A DNA stretch of 64,000 nucleotides from Liriodendron chinense (lineage: Eukaryota > Streptophyta > Magnoliopsida > Magnoliales > Magnoliaceae), in NCBI GenBank assembly GCA_003013855.2, contig PVNU02000127.1, positions 1,302,001 to 1,366,000 on the forward strand, written 5' to 3'. The stretch's first letter is position 1. Each line of letters starts with the position of its first letter. The position numbers and the translations under genes are program-made. The notes below the pieces were generated by a model. The model saw only the letters and a program-made list of their open reading frames with translations. It was not told the origin of the DNA and ran no database searches. Below, in pieces: positions 38,701 to 51,900 of the stretch.

Positions 38701-41700
38701 TAATTGTGTGTTTAAGCATGAAGGAAAGAAGCTTGTCTTGAGCGCGCTCCCTCCCAAATCATCCACAAGAGCGACAGATGTTGCGTCTCCAGGCAGCTCT
38801 AAGAGTCAAAGGGCGCCTCATTCGAAGTCTCTCCACATCATTAGATGCTAAGGAGTCTGAGAGAGAGACCAAAGCTGGGACTATGGTGTACGCTTTACTG
38901 GCTAGAGAGAGTATACCCGAGGTTGCTATAGGGTTACCCCAGGGGGTTCATTCAGTCCTAGAGGAGTTTCGGGATGTCTTCCCTGAGGACTTTCCAGACG
39001 AGCTCCCACCGATGCGGGACATTCAGCATGCGATAGATCTTGTCCCAGGGGCGACCATACCAAACCTCCCTCACTATAGAATGAATCCCACCGAACATGC
39101 CGAGTTGAAAAGGCAAGTGGATGAATTGCTTAAAAAGAGATTTATTCGTGAGAGTATGAGCCCGTGAGCCGTGCCTGCGCTTCTTACGCCAAAGAAAGAT
39201 GGCACGTGGCGCATGTGTGTCGATAGTAGAGTCATAAACAGGATTACTGTCGAGTATCGGTTTCCCATCCCGACGCTTGATGTCATGCTTGACATGATGG
39301 CCACCTCTACTATCTTTTCAAAAATTGACCTCAAGAGTGGTTATCACCAAATTCGTGTTCGCCCAGGAGATGAGTGGAAAACTGCCTTCAAGACGAAGAA
39401 CAGGATGTATGAGTGGTTGGTTATGCCCTTCGGGTTAACCAATGCTCCAAATACATTTATGAGGGTGATGACCCAGGTGCTGCGACCCTTTATGGGTAAG
39501 TTCTTAGTTGTGTACTTCGATGATATCCTCATCTATAGTACGTCTCCTACCCAGCACCTTGAACACTTGAGGCAGGTCTGCAACGCCCTGCGAACAAAAA
39601 AGCTTTATGCGAACCTCAAGAAGTGTTCCTTCTTGACTTCCAGAGTTATCTTCCTGGGGTTCGTTATTTCGTCAGAGGGTATGTCTGCAGACCCTGAGAA
39701 AGTCAAGGCCATTGTCAATTGGCCTGAGCAGCATAATATACACGACGTGCGAAGCTTTCACGGCCTAGCTACGTTCTATCAGCGGTTCATTCGTGGATTT
39801 AGCTCTATTATGGCTCCCATCACAAATTGTATAAGAAAAGGGGAGTTCCAATGGACTAAAGCCGCGACATGGGCTTTCTCTGAAATCAAGAAGAAGATGA
39901 CGGAAACGCCCGTCATGCGTCTACCTGACTTCTCTAAAGTCTTTGAGGTGGCGTGTGACGCGTCAGGACTTGCCATAGGGGGGGTGTTAAGCCAAGAGGG
40001 ACATCCTGTGACCTTTTTCAGTGAGAAACTGAATAAGGCTAAACAACGCTACTCCACCTACGACAAAGAGTTCTATGCGGTTGTGCAATCATTGCGCCAT
40101 TAGCGGCATTATTTATTACCGCAAGAATTTGTCCTGTTCTCTGATCATGAGGCCTTGAAATATTTGAGCTCTCAAAAGAAGTTGAGCCCTAGGCATGCCA
40201 AGTGCGCTCAATTTCTTCAAGAGTATACGTTTGTACTTAAGCACAAGGCCGGGAAAGAGAATAAGGTTGCTGACGCGCTTAGCGGTCGTGTCATGACGCT
40301 TCGGTCCATGAGCGTTGAAGTTACAGGCTTTGAGCAACTCAAAGGTGAGTACTCAACTTGTCCTGACTTTGAGACCATCTATGCGTCGTTGTCTAGTGAC
40401 CTGCCCTCGCGGAGTGCTGAGTTTGTCCTTACAAACAGATATCTTTTTAGAGGGGACAAGCTCTACATCCCACGCACATCCCTCCGTGATTTTCTAGTAT
40501 GTGAGCTTCATGCTGGAGGGATGACAGGTCACTTTAGTAGAGACATAAAAGTTGCCCTAGTTTCTGATCGTTTCCATTGGCCTAATCTCCAGCGAGATGT
40601 GGCCAAGATTGTAGGGCAGTGTCGGACATGTCAATTGGCAAAGCAAAGGAAACAAAATACAAGCTTATACACTCCTTTGCCAATTCAACATGCCCCATGG
40701 CAAGATGTTAGTATGGATTTCGTGCTTGGGCTTCCCAAGACTATTCGTAAGCACGATTCCATACTTGTGGTCGTTGATCAGTTTTCTAAGATGGCCCATT
40801 TCCTACCCTGTTATAAGACCTCAGATGCCTCCCACATTGCTAAGATATTCTTTCAGGAGGTTGTGCGACTTCATGGGGTACCTAGATCCATCATGTCTGA
40901 CAGAGATACTAGGTTCACTAGTTATTTTTGGAAGACTCTTTGGCATCTTTTGGGTACGAGGCTTCAATTTTCTTCAGCATATCATCCTCAGTCGGATGGT
41001 CAAACAGAGGTAGTAAACCGTAGCCTAAGGAATTTGTTGAGATGTCTAGCTGGAGACCACCACAGGACCTGGGACACTGTTCTTCCCACAGCAGAGTTCA
41101 CTTATAACTCTTCAGTGAACAGGTCCACAGGAATGAGCCCATTTGAAATTGTTTCAGGTCTTAGACCCCGAGCCCCCATAAATTTGATCCCCATGGCTAC
41201 CCCACAGCGTCCTTCAGAGTTAGGAGAGTCATTTGCCCATCATATACATGCAATGCATAGTGAGATCAGAAGGAAGATTAATTCAAGTAATGAACATTAT
41301 AAACTTTCTGCTGACACTCGAGGAGATTTAGGGAATTTCAACCTGGAGATGACGTCATGATTCGTATTAGGTCTGATCGGTTTCCAACTGGATCCGTGAA
41401 GAAGCTTCATGCCCGTAGCATATGCCCACATCAAATTGTGAAAAGTTGAGGTCTAATGCTTATGTTGTCGATATCCCTCCTACCATGGGCATCAGTTCCA
41501 CATTTAATGTGGAAGATCTAGTTCCCTATCACGAGCTATTACCTCTATCCATTAGTTCCCCTGTTTCTTCCCATACCTCCCCTATATATGGACCTTGGCC
41601 ACAGCCTGACCTCCCTATATCCATTTTACCTTCTCTTCCATCTGTACCGAGAAAAGACGAAATAGAGGAAATTTTAGACTTCGAGTTGATTTCCACTCAC

Positions 41701-43280
41701 TCAAGGGTTACCAGAAATTCCTAGTTAAGTGGAGGAACAGGCCTATTGCAAATAACTCCTGGATTACTGAGACAGAGCTACAGCGTATCGATCCAGACAT
41801 GCTTGAGCGGTACAGGAGTTCACTTTCGCCAGTGGCGAATTCTTCCCACCCGGGGAGAATAAATGCGGACATCAGTGGTACACCCTTTAGAGTGTACCAG
41901 AGGAGGCGACGTCGCAGATCGAGTGTTAGAGCAGACGAGTTGATGTGGATGGATGTCGGGCCCATTTTCTGATGCGTTACGAGTATGCGAGCTACAGGAT
42001 CGCGCAAGAGCACCATGACCGCTGGACCATGGAGCGGATTTACATTTAGGCGCTTTTCTGTTTATTTCCTTATTTCTATGCCCTTTAGTGTCGTTATTTA
42101 CTTTAGGCGTTTTTATGTTATTTCTTTGGTTTTCAGGCACTTTGGTGCACTTTTTATTTTCATAGCTTATATATACTGTAAGGAACCCTATTTCGAGATA
42201 TTGAATGAATAGAAAATTCGTGAGTTTCTTCCTCTTTGTTTGAGATATTAGGGTTTCAGGATTGGCCCTCAGGTGTTGAGGATTCCACCCCGGAGTTTCC
42301 GTTTTCTCTTCTCAATTTTTTCAAGATGCGAGGAAAGATAAGCTTCTTTTGATTCCTAATTCGTACTTCATGAGAACCCATTGCTTTTCGACATTCTTCG
42401 TCCTTTTCTGAACCCCCCCTTTTTTTGGGTACGATCGAAAAGAGGGATGCCTAGCCATGAAAACCGGATCCAAACTTGACTGTGGATTGGTCTATGCTAG
42501 ATCTGGGATATCCTCATATCCCTAGATCCTCCCTGTTTTACGATTTTACATGGTTTTATGCTAAGGGGCATGATCCGGACGGACAGATCTCATCTTTGTG
42601 TTGCGACTTGCTAGTTTCCTCTGATTTAAAGTAGTTAGTTTTGTAATTTTATTATTTGAATATCTTCCATCTGAATATACATGCATCTAGGGTTAGGTCA
42701 TCGCATGCCCCTGCATCAGGAATAGTACTGGTAATTTGTGGTTACCAGTTGTGTCATCTGTGGAAAATTCCCAATTTCCTTACTTTGAAATTTTAGAGAC
42801 CACATATTTCAACAGTACACACAGGTTTTCAATTCTGATGAATGGGTCCCATGTTTCAGTAGTCGAGACCATTGCTCTTTTGTGTCATTGTTGATGGACT
42901 AGGCCTCAAAAATCTCCTTGACAGGACAATCTTATATTTGCCCAGAGATAGGGGGTTAAGAATAGAAATAAAAACAATGCTCCACATTGAACTAAAAAAG
43001 GTCCTCATTAGGATCTTCCAATCTGGGAGATTTCTGGGGCCTTCCCTGCCAATGGTGGGCCATAAGAGACCAACTGTCCGGATTACCAAACATATGCCCA
43101 CTTTTCAGAATTGAAAACCCATGTACATTGTGGAATGATGCAGATCACGTATTATAATTCCTCACACTTAACATAAACAGCACAGCTCAGAAATTGGATT
43201 TTATGTCCCATATCAGAACTACAGAAGAAGAAGAAGAAGAGAATATAGATCTAGAGCTTTGGGCATGTGAGACCTAATCT

Positions 43281-43311
<31 letters not shown>

Positions 43312-45476
43312 TTTGAAAAATAACAAGAACTTTTATAAAGGAAAGAAAAAGAAACTACAAGAAAGGGGCATCGAGGAGGCGACCCTGCTAAGCAATAAAA
43401 TCCAAATTACAACCCAAAGAAGAAGGATCAGCCCCAGCCAATTCTAAGATCAGCCCTCTTGCCTGAAGAGAAACAGCTGCCACGGGCTTACAAACATTAT
43501 TGAAACATCGATTGTTTCTTTCTTCCCAAATAGTGCACCAAATTCGAACAAAGCCATTCTCCAAATGATATTCTTCAATCTACTAAGACTCACACCGTGC
43601 CAAGTCCGGGCAGACCACATACGCTGGAACCTGCCTATCAAATCTGCCCAAATGTAACTAGCAAATGGGCAGTGCAGGAAGAGATGATCCACTAATTCCT
43701 CACAGTGCATACGCAAGATGCAGATGTTTGGGAGGATCATACCTCGTTTTCGGAGATTGTCGATGGTTAGAACTTTCTTCCTACCCACCAACCACCCGAA
43801 CACCGCAATCTTAGGAGGGACTTTGTATGACCACACAAAGCAAGTGCTCTCCACTTCTTGATGTCGAAGGCAACCTCACACAAGAGAGTAGAAGAATTTG
43901 ACCGAAAATGTCTCCGATTTATGCGCCATCCATAATAATTTATCTAGCTCTATATAAAATGGATTACCAGGGTGGATACGCTCTAAAGAGCCACATATTC
44001 CTCAATTTCCTCGCCCCGAAGAAACTGCCTACGGGGAGGCTGCCACACCACCACCCCACCTAGGCGAGAGTAGCTGTCAGCTATTGAAACAAAAGGATTA
44101 GGAGCCAAGCGGAAAATACTAGGAAAAGTGACCTTTAAAGGGGTGGAGCCCACCCATACATCCTCCCAAAATTTGATATTCTCGCTGTTACCCAATGAGA
44201 AAGCAACACCTCCCTCAAAAGTGGCCTTCACAGAAGAGATATCTTTCCACAAGGCCGACGCTCTATAGGCCAAGGAGTCCTTTGCCCACCATCCTCCTAT
44301 TGTGGTACCATACTTGCACTAAAGGACCTCTTTCCAAAGCCCCCTCTCCTCTCCCCCAAACCTTCAATGCCATTTGCCGAGCAACGAAATGTTCATTGAC
44401 TTGAGGTCTTTGATACCAGCTCCCCCTTCCTTGTAGGTTTTACACACTTCTTCCCAACTGACTAAATGAAACTTCTGCTTCTCCTCCGCTCCCTGCCACA
44501 AGAAGTCCCTTCTTATCTTTTCTAGTCTAGCGAGCACCGAAGCTGGACAATTAAAGAGTGATGTGAAGTAAAGTAGAAGATTTGATAAAACTGCTTTGAT
44601 GAGCGTGATGCGGCCCCCAAGTGAGAGATGGAGACCACTCCAAGAAGCAAGGGCTCTCTTAAACCTTTCCACCACCTTATCCCCGAGGTGCTTAGCCAGT
44701 TTTCCAATACCAAGAGGAATCCCAACAAAAGTCGTTGGAAGAATTTTGGCCAAATTAATTTTGATGCCCGAGACCACCTCAAAGCATTTGACGATAGAGC
44801 TTAGTCTCTCCAACTTTGCCGGATCCGCGTCGCAAAAAAGCAGGGTATCATCCACAAATTGTAAGTGCAAAATTGGCCGAGACATACCTTCCACCTTGAA
44901 TCCTGACATGAAGCCTGCTTCTTGACCTTTGGCGATCATTCCCCCACAGCTTCAACTACCAAGAGAAAGAGGAAAGGGATAAAAGATCCTCTCGTTGAAG
45001 ACCCCTAGAGATCTTTAAAGGGCCTTTCGAGGAACCATTGAGAAGGATAGAGAACCGGGTGGATCTAAGACATTCCATGATCCAGCTCCTCCATTTCATC
45101 TGACATCCAACCCTCAGCATCATGCAGGGAAGAAAGGACTAATCCACATGGTCAAAGGCTTTCTCGATATCCAACTTGCATATAACACCTTTGATATTGC
45201 TTCTATGTTTAGAATCAAGGCACTCATGAGCAATCAGCGCACTATATAGGATTTGTCGACCTGGGACAAAGGCATTCTTCTTTGGAAATAAATTTCATGG
45301 AACACCTAGAAAAATCTGAAAACCTATGCTGCGAACCACACACAGATCTCAATCTCTAAAAGTCCCTTAGAATACCGTTACAAAAAGCCTACTCTCTCTC
45401 CTTATGTAAATCCCTCAAAACCTGTAATTCACAAAACTGGAAGAATATACACTTTTTAAGTGCGTGTGTGTGTGTG

Positions 45477-45518
<42 letters not shown>

Positions 45519-48500
45519 GTCTCAAGTCGAATTGGTTGGACCAAAGGTTATAGCCCATCTAGCTAATAACATAAAACTTATTAAGTTCATGGGAAATCCA
45601 ACCCGTTCTACATATTGGTCCACCACAAGGAACACTACACAAAAATGAGCCCTACCCACTTATTAAGTAGACCAAAATTATTGTCGCTATCTTTCAATGG
45701 AACAAACGTTTTTTCTATGGTGTGGCCCACTCGATGAGTAGATAGGCTTGATGTTTGCAATAAGTGATCCGTATGGTGGGGTCATCCTATTAGAAGGATT
45801 GGATTTTACAACCACTGATCCAAAGTCACTGACATGCAACATATGTGTAAATATGCTCTAATACCCAAAATATCAGAGAAAAGAAGATGCACAAAGTTAG
45901 AAGATGCGAGGTCAATGGGATGCAATCTGTGCTAATGTAGGAGAAGATCTAAAGGAATATATGGAACTTACAAAAAGCAGCACTCCTTACCAATGACCAA
46001 AACCGAAAATAGCGCCAAATCAGAAAGAACTTTAACCACATGAAGTTCAAGACCTGACATTAACATAAAAACAAAGATTAATTCAATTCAACCAACCTAT
46101 TTATTTAATCTAAAGAAACCTCAACATTCTAAAAACATCTCTTACCCCATATCCAATGATGAAGACCTCAAAAGGAGAAAATTCTCTCCACAAACCACTG
46201 AGCAGCACAATGATGAAATAAATATCATTTGTGACTAATATAAAACTAACAAAAATTTAACCTCCTCCAGTTCACAAGCAGCTCACCTGATTGCAAATGC
46301 ATTATAACAGAAGAAATGGGTCATTACTTCCATGAGAAAAAGACTAAGAGCCCATCGAAATCCATACCAAGCAATTTGTCCAATAGAATGATTCCTCTGA
46401 GGCATATCTAGCTGCAAAATAAACATTCTTGTATGTGAAACTGAAACTAAAAAGATAAGGAAAGCTATAAGAGCAACCTCTTGGATTTTCTGACTGAAAC
46501 CTTATTAACCCAAACAATGTTGTACACAGTTTAAAAGTTTTTGAAATATTTCTAGAAATAAATGGTCAAAAAACAAGTCACTTAGGCACTCCTGTGAGGA
46601 AAGGAATTTCATATTGTTTTTACAGGAAGATAGTAAAATAACCATGTCTAGTGAATGAAACCAATAACCATGTCTAGTGAATGAAACCAAGGAAAGCTAC
46701 ATCAAATTCTGGTACCTGAAGGTTGTAGCCCCAGCTGAGTAAGCTTAATTCAAGGGCTCACTAGGCTCATATTCTCATCAAGCAAGCAACTGTTGGATAC
46801 CAATTTTTAATTGCTACTCTATTCAAATAGTTTAAATCTATACGAAGAGATGACAATCAGCCTCTTGATCATTCAATGTGAATCAATGGTACTACAATCT
46901 TATGAACTTTATGTTAGTTGTCGCTCATCCTTCTATAAACGGAATTTCCATTCACGAGGATTACAATAAGAAAGAGGTCTTTCAAGGCAAAGTTACTGTT
47001 TTGCATGCTCTCATTTCATAAAGAAATGGCAATCTTACTGACAGGACAAATGAACAGTTACTCATATGTTCTCACTTTATAAAGAAATGGCAATCCTACA
47101 AACACGAATGAACAGGGCAGGCGCGTATGAAATCCTAACTGCTTGTTCCAGCTGAGCCCGATCATGTGACCTGGTAAAGAATTATTTTGGTTAGACAACC
47201 AACAAATTGGAGGATAAAGCTAAACCTGTTAAGACCATAAAGTTGACCAGGGGCCCACAGTCACTGGTCAAATTCATCTGTTAGAACTGTCCAGGTGATC
47301 TGATTTTTGTACCAGGTCACATTAATCATGGGACCTGCCTGATGAGCAGCTCAGATCTTCTCTGTGTGCCCAGATGCACTGGAAGTAAGTCAGTTAATCC
47401 AAAATGCTTGTAAGATTAAATCAGTTAATGCTAAATGCTTGTAAGATTAAATCAGTTAACGCTAAATGCTTGTAAGATTAAATCAGTTAACGCTAAATGC
47501 TTGTAAGATTATCATTCTCTACTTTATATTGCCTCTGTCCTTTTTTTATGCATTAAAATTAAATTTCTGATTTTGTTGCGGCCCATGTCATTCTTTACTT
47601 TTTGGCTTCCAGGAATATCCTACAAATTCAGAAAATTATGTAGAGACTAGTGGCAGGGACATTACAGAAGAAATCTCTCATGAACAACAGAGATGTATCT
47701 TGATGTCAAAAGACATTGAACCTTAGCATTAAAGAGACTAGGAAAATTGTAGCAAAAAGCATGATTGAAGACAAGGCTAGAGTACCAACAGGTCATTGAA
47801 ACACTAAAATTTCCCTTGGGGTAAAAGTTACAGGCTTTCTTTGAGAACAGTAATTACGTAATGACTTGGTTAAGAGGTGCTTGCACGTGCCATCTGTGCC
47901 TTGTCAACTTTACTAGCAGCTGTACGTACATTTTCACTAGTCAGAAGCATTTTATCTTTCGTGATCCAAATAACATGCAAGAAAACATTTACATTTCTAA
48001 AACAATATTTTTCAAGAAATATATGGCACGTTCTTAGATGCGACAAGGTGATGGTGACAAGGATGATGATCGTATGGCATATTCTTGAATGAAATCTTGC
48101 AATTAAAAAAGGATAACTATCCAAGAGAACATTGCTAACCTGAGAAGCAAATGCATTGAAGCTTACGATTGGTCCAGCAATGTAAAGAGGAGCATATACC
48201 AAGTAACACAGGTACATACTAAATGAGAATTTATTGATGTGAATGCCTCTCTCCTGAATGCACAGCATGACCAAAATTATTCCTACAGAAAATATACAGC
48301 ATCTGAAAATAGAAGATGCAACAAGGTAACTAATGAATAATAAATATATAATGCGCACAAAAGAACTTTTAAGATCCTCAGTTCAAGAGAGCATCTACAA
48401 AATGTAAATTCCAGTCAGTGTTCATGGTATTGGTATCGTTACATGTATCACTGACCAGGGATACGGAAACATGCATAGATATTGCCAATATTATTGCCGA

Positions 48501-48924
48501 TAGGCGATTGCAGGAAATGTATCACTGAGGGAAACATTGGGGAAATGGTGGAATTTTTTCAGTGGAATTTTAAGAAATGCTAAAATACATATCTGCATAT
48601 TTAGGACCAAAAATTGCAAAAAAAGAAGCATACATAATAATTTTCCAATTAATGGGAGCCTAAAGCATGTGTAGTTCTAAAAAATGAGTGCATGATCCAT
48701 CCATCCATCCATCATGCATACATGCATGCATCCATCCATCCATCCAACCAACCAACCATCATCCATCAATCCATGAATGCAAGCATGCATGCATACATAC
48801 ATACATACTAACTCATCCATCCATCCATGCACACAAACACACACGCAGTTATGATACAACCATATATTCATGGAAGAAATAATTTTTGCAAATGGAAAAT
48901 TTTTGAAAATTTTAAATAATTAAA

Positions 48925-48995
<71 letters not shown>

Positions 48996-51900
48996 AGTTG
49001 ATAGATTGGCCAACTCTCATCAATATATAAAAAATTGGGCCATCAATTACTTAATTTAGGCAAGAAAATGGGAAATCATCCCCCAATTTCCACTCTTAAA
49101 TCTTTGAATTTTCTGTTCAAATTCATGTCAATGCATGAGAATCATGCACAAACATGGATTTGACGTGAAATCCATCCGAAAATACAAGAAAAAACCATTA
49201 TTTTACAATTTTTTATACCTTCTTGATTCCGGTCCACCAAGCTTTCAATCCATGATTGCTCCCCTCAAATAGGAGATTCAATCCATAAAGAATGAAGAAT
49301 GGCTGAAATCATCCCCCCACTTAGATCTGGGATTTTTTTTTTCACAAAATATTGTTTTCCTTTTTCTTCATTTTTTTTCTCGACGAAGAAAAAACCATTA
49401 TTTTACAATTTTGTATGCCTTTTGATTACGGCCCATCAAGCTTTAGATCCACAATTTGACGCGGACATCAGTGGTGCACCCTTTAGAGTGTACCAGAGGA
49501 GGCGACGTCGCAGATCGAGTGTTGGAGCAGACGAGTTGATGTGGATGGACACCGGGCCCATTGGGCCCATTTTCTGACGCCTTACGAGTACGCGAGATGC
49601 AGGATCGCGCAGGAGCATCATGACCGCTGGACCATGGAGCGGATTTACATTTAGGCGCTTTTCTATTTATTTCCTTGTTTCTAGGCGCTTTAGTGTCGTT
49701 ATTTACTTTAGACGTTTTTATGTTATTTCTTTGGTTTTCAGGCACTTTAGTGCACCTTTTTTATTTTCGTAGCTTAAATATACTATGAGAACCCTATTTC
49801 GAAATTTTGAATGAATAGAAAATTCGTGAGTTTCTTCCTCTTTGTTGAAAGATTAGGGTTTCAGGATTGGCCCTCGGGTGTTAAGGATTCCACCCCGGAG
49901 TTTCCGTTTTCTCCTCTCTTTCTTCAAGGTGCGAGGAAAGGTAAGCTTCTTTTGATTCCTAATTCGTACTTCATGATAACTCATTGTTTTTCGACATCCC
50001 TCGTCCTTTTCTGAAACCCCCCCCCCCCCCCTTTTTGGTACGATCGAAAAGAGGGATGCCTAGCCACGATAACCGGATCCAAACTTGACTGTGGACTGGT
50101 CTATGCTAGATCTGGGATATCCTCATATCCCTAGATCCTCCCTGTTTTACGATTTTACATGGTTTTATGCAAAGGGGCATGATCCGGACGGATGGATTTC
50201 ATCTTCGTGTTGAGATTTGTTAGTTTCCTCTGATTGAAAGTAGTCAATTTCGTAATTTTATTATTTGAATATCTTCCAACTTGATATACATGCATCTAGG
50301 GTTAGATCATCACATGCCCCTGCATCACAATTGCTCACTCAAATAGGAGATTAAATCCATAAAGAATGAAGATCGGCTGAAATCATCCCCCCGCTTAGAT
50401 CTGGAAAAAAAAAATTCACAAAGTATTTTTTTCCTTTTTCTTCATTTTTTCTCGATTTTCAGGTATTTATGCACACACACTGTCAGTGGATAGAGGGTCA
50501 ACCTGTATCGGCAAAATTATCATCGAAACAGGCAACTTTGGGGAGATAATGCCGATATTTTCATTCATCAATATAGGTCGATATATCACCGTAATATCAG
50601 CAATATTTGGAAAAACAATAATTTCCACGTGATGGTATCACCGAGCTGTGGTACTGATAATATCACCAATAATATCAATATTAATGACGATATTCAGAAC
50701 ACTGACTCTACTAGATGATTATAGCAAGAAATAGCCAAACCATCAAAATATATCATACAACAAGCTTCTAATTTAACACTGGATTGCATCAAATTGCATT
50801 CTTGACATCCCTGCTCGCTACTGATATTTCTGAAATGATCATGTTATTACCTCTAGATGAGTGTAAAATAGTGTGCATTCTCCAAAACTAATAAATAAAA
50901 AAAAAGGTACAACGTAATTTCAATTGAAGTAAAAAATTTAAGAAATCCTATATTTTGTTGAAAATAATAATAAACTTTTCTTTCAAAGCAAATAAAAGCA
51001 TGTTATTGTCAATTATTTCTAGCTCAAAAGTCTAGCCTGCTTGGATACAAGGAATCCATGGGAAAGTAATATGTTTACCTTTGATTTGACATTTCTTATT
51101 GTTTGGATTGCGAAGAAAACTATGGATTCTATAAAGTCATAATTGCGCTTATACATAGTTTTAATTTCTAGCACAATATACGAGGTAACCATTGTCTAAT
51201 AGATTTGACAATTCCACTTGCCATCCAAACAGCACCTTCCACTTGCCATCCAAACAGCACCCCCTTTTCAGAATCCACTGGGCTACAATGCTGGAAAAGA
51301 TAATTGTTACATTTATCCATGTCCACGCCATAGATTCCTCATATCCAAACAGATGCTAAGGACCTTGAGATTTTCTAAATTTACTCTTCGTGTTTTATGG
51401 ATCTTCAAAAAAAAATTGGCAGAAGTGAAAGGAACATTTTATCAAAAAGTTTATGCTAGAAACTTGATTATATAAAAACCAAACCTACCAAGCTTAAGTG
51501 TCTTGATTGAAAAACACATTCACAACGAGCTACAAAACGATTCCATGGGTTCCCATTTACCTACTCAACTGTTTGCTTCCCTATATACTGTGAATTAAGA
51601 GAAAATGTGCAATTGCTTATAATTTGAAATATTGCCTTCGGTGAGGAGTTAACTCCCTCCTAAACCATCTAATCGCATTTTGGTAGTTTCCATAATACAC
51701 AACATCAAACATGAAATTCTTTTACCGAAGTTTCTACAGAAATTCTTTTCTAGATGATGATTAAGAAGTGTTTAGGAACAAACCATCAGAACACAGATCT
51801 ATTAGATGAAGAATGGATGGTGAAAAATCAAATCCTGGAGAGTTAACTGAAACCTCAAGAGCCTAATTCATTCTAACACAAAAATGGCAATGAAACCTAA

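Larger units (their letters stand above)
35790..42718 (+). mobile_element. Complete but inactivated Ty3/gypsy chromovirus retrotransposon
   Basis: The element has a 5' LTR (35790-36676), an iMet-type primer site TGGTATCAGA (36681-36690), gag-pol, and a 3' LTR (41861-42718), with target duplications GGAAT at 35785-35789 and 42719-42723. Gene order is gag, CCHC knuckle, protease, RT, RNase H, integrase, chromodomain-like tail, which is the Ty3/gypsy chromovirus order. Its orientation is opposite to the host MBOAT gene, inside the 11.1-kb intron. Several stops and frameshifts rule out autonomous activity. The LTRs differ by scattered substitutions and by the length of a C run. Confidence 0.95.

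Noticed and set aside
47870..48092. Continuation of the - strand frame beyond exon c down to 47870
   Set aside because: The frame runs through the donor at 48139 into intron sequence; homology stops exactly at SFNAFASQ.
48677..48882. Repeat-encoded frames with HPSIH or MDGWMD patterns
   Set aside because: Translation of the CATC microsatellite.
48690..48992. Possible CRISPR-like array at the tetranucleotide and CA tracts
   Set aside because: Repeat units are 2-4 bp with no spacers, in a plant intron; ordinary microsatellites.
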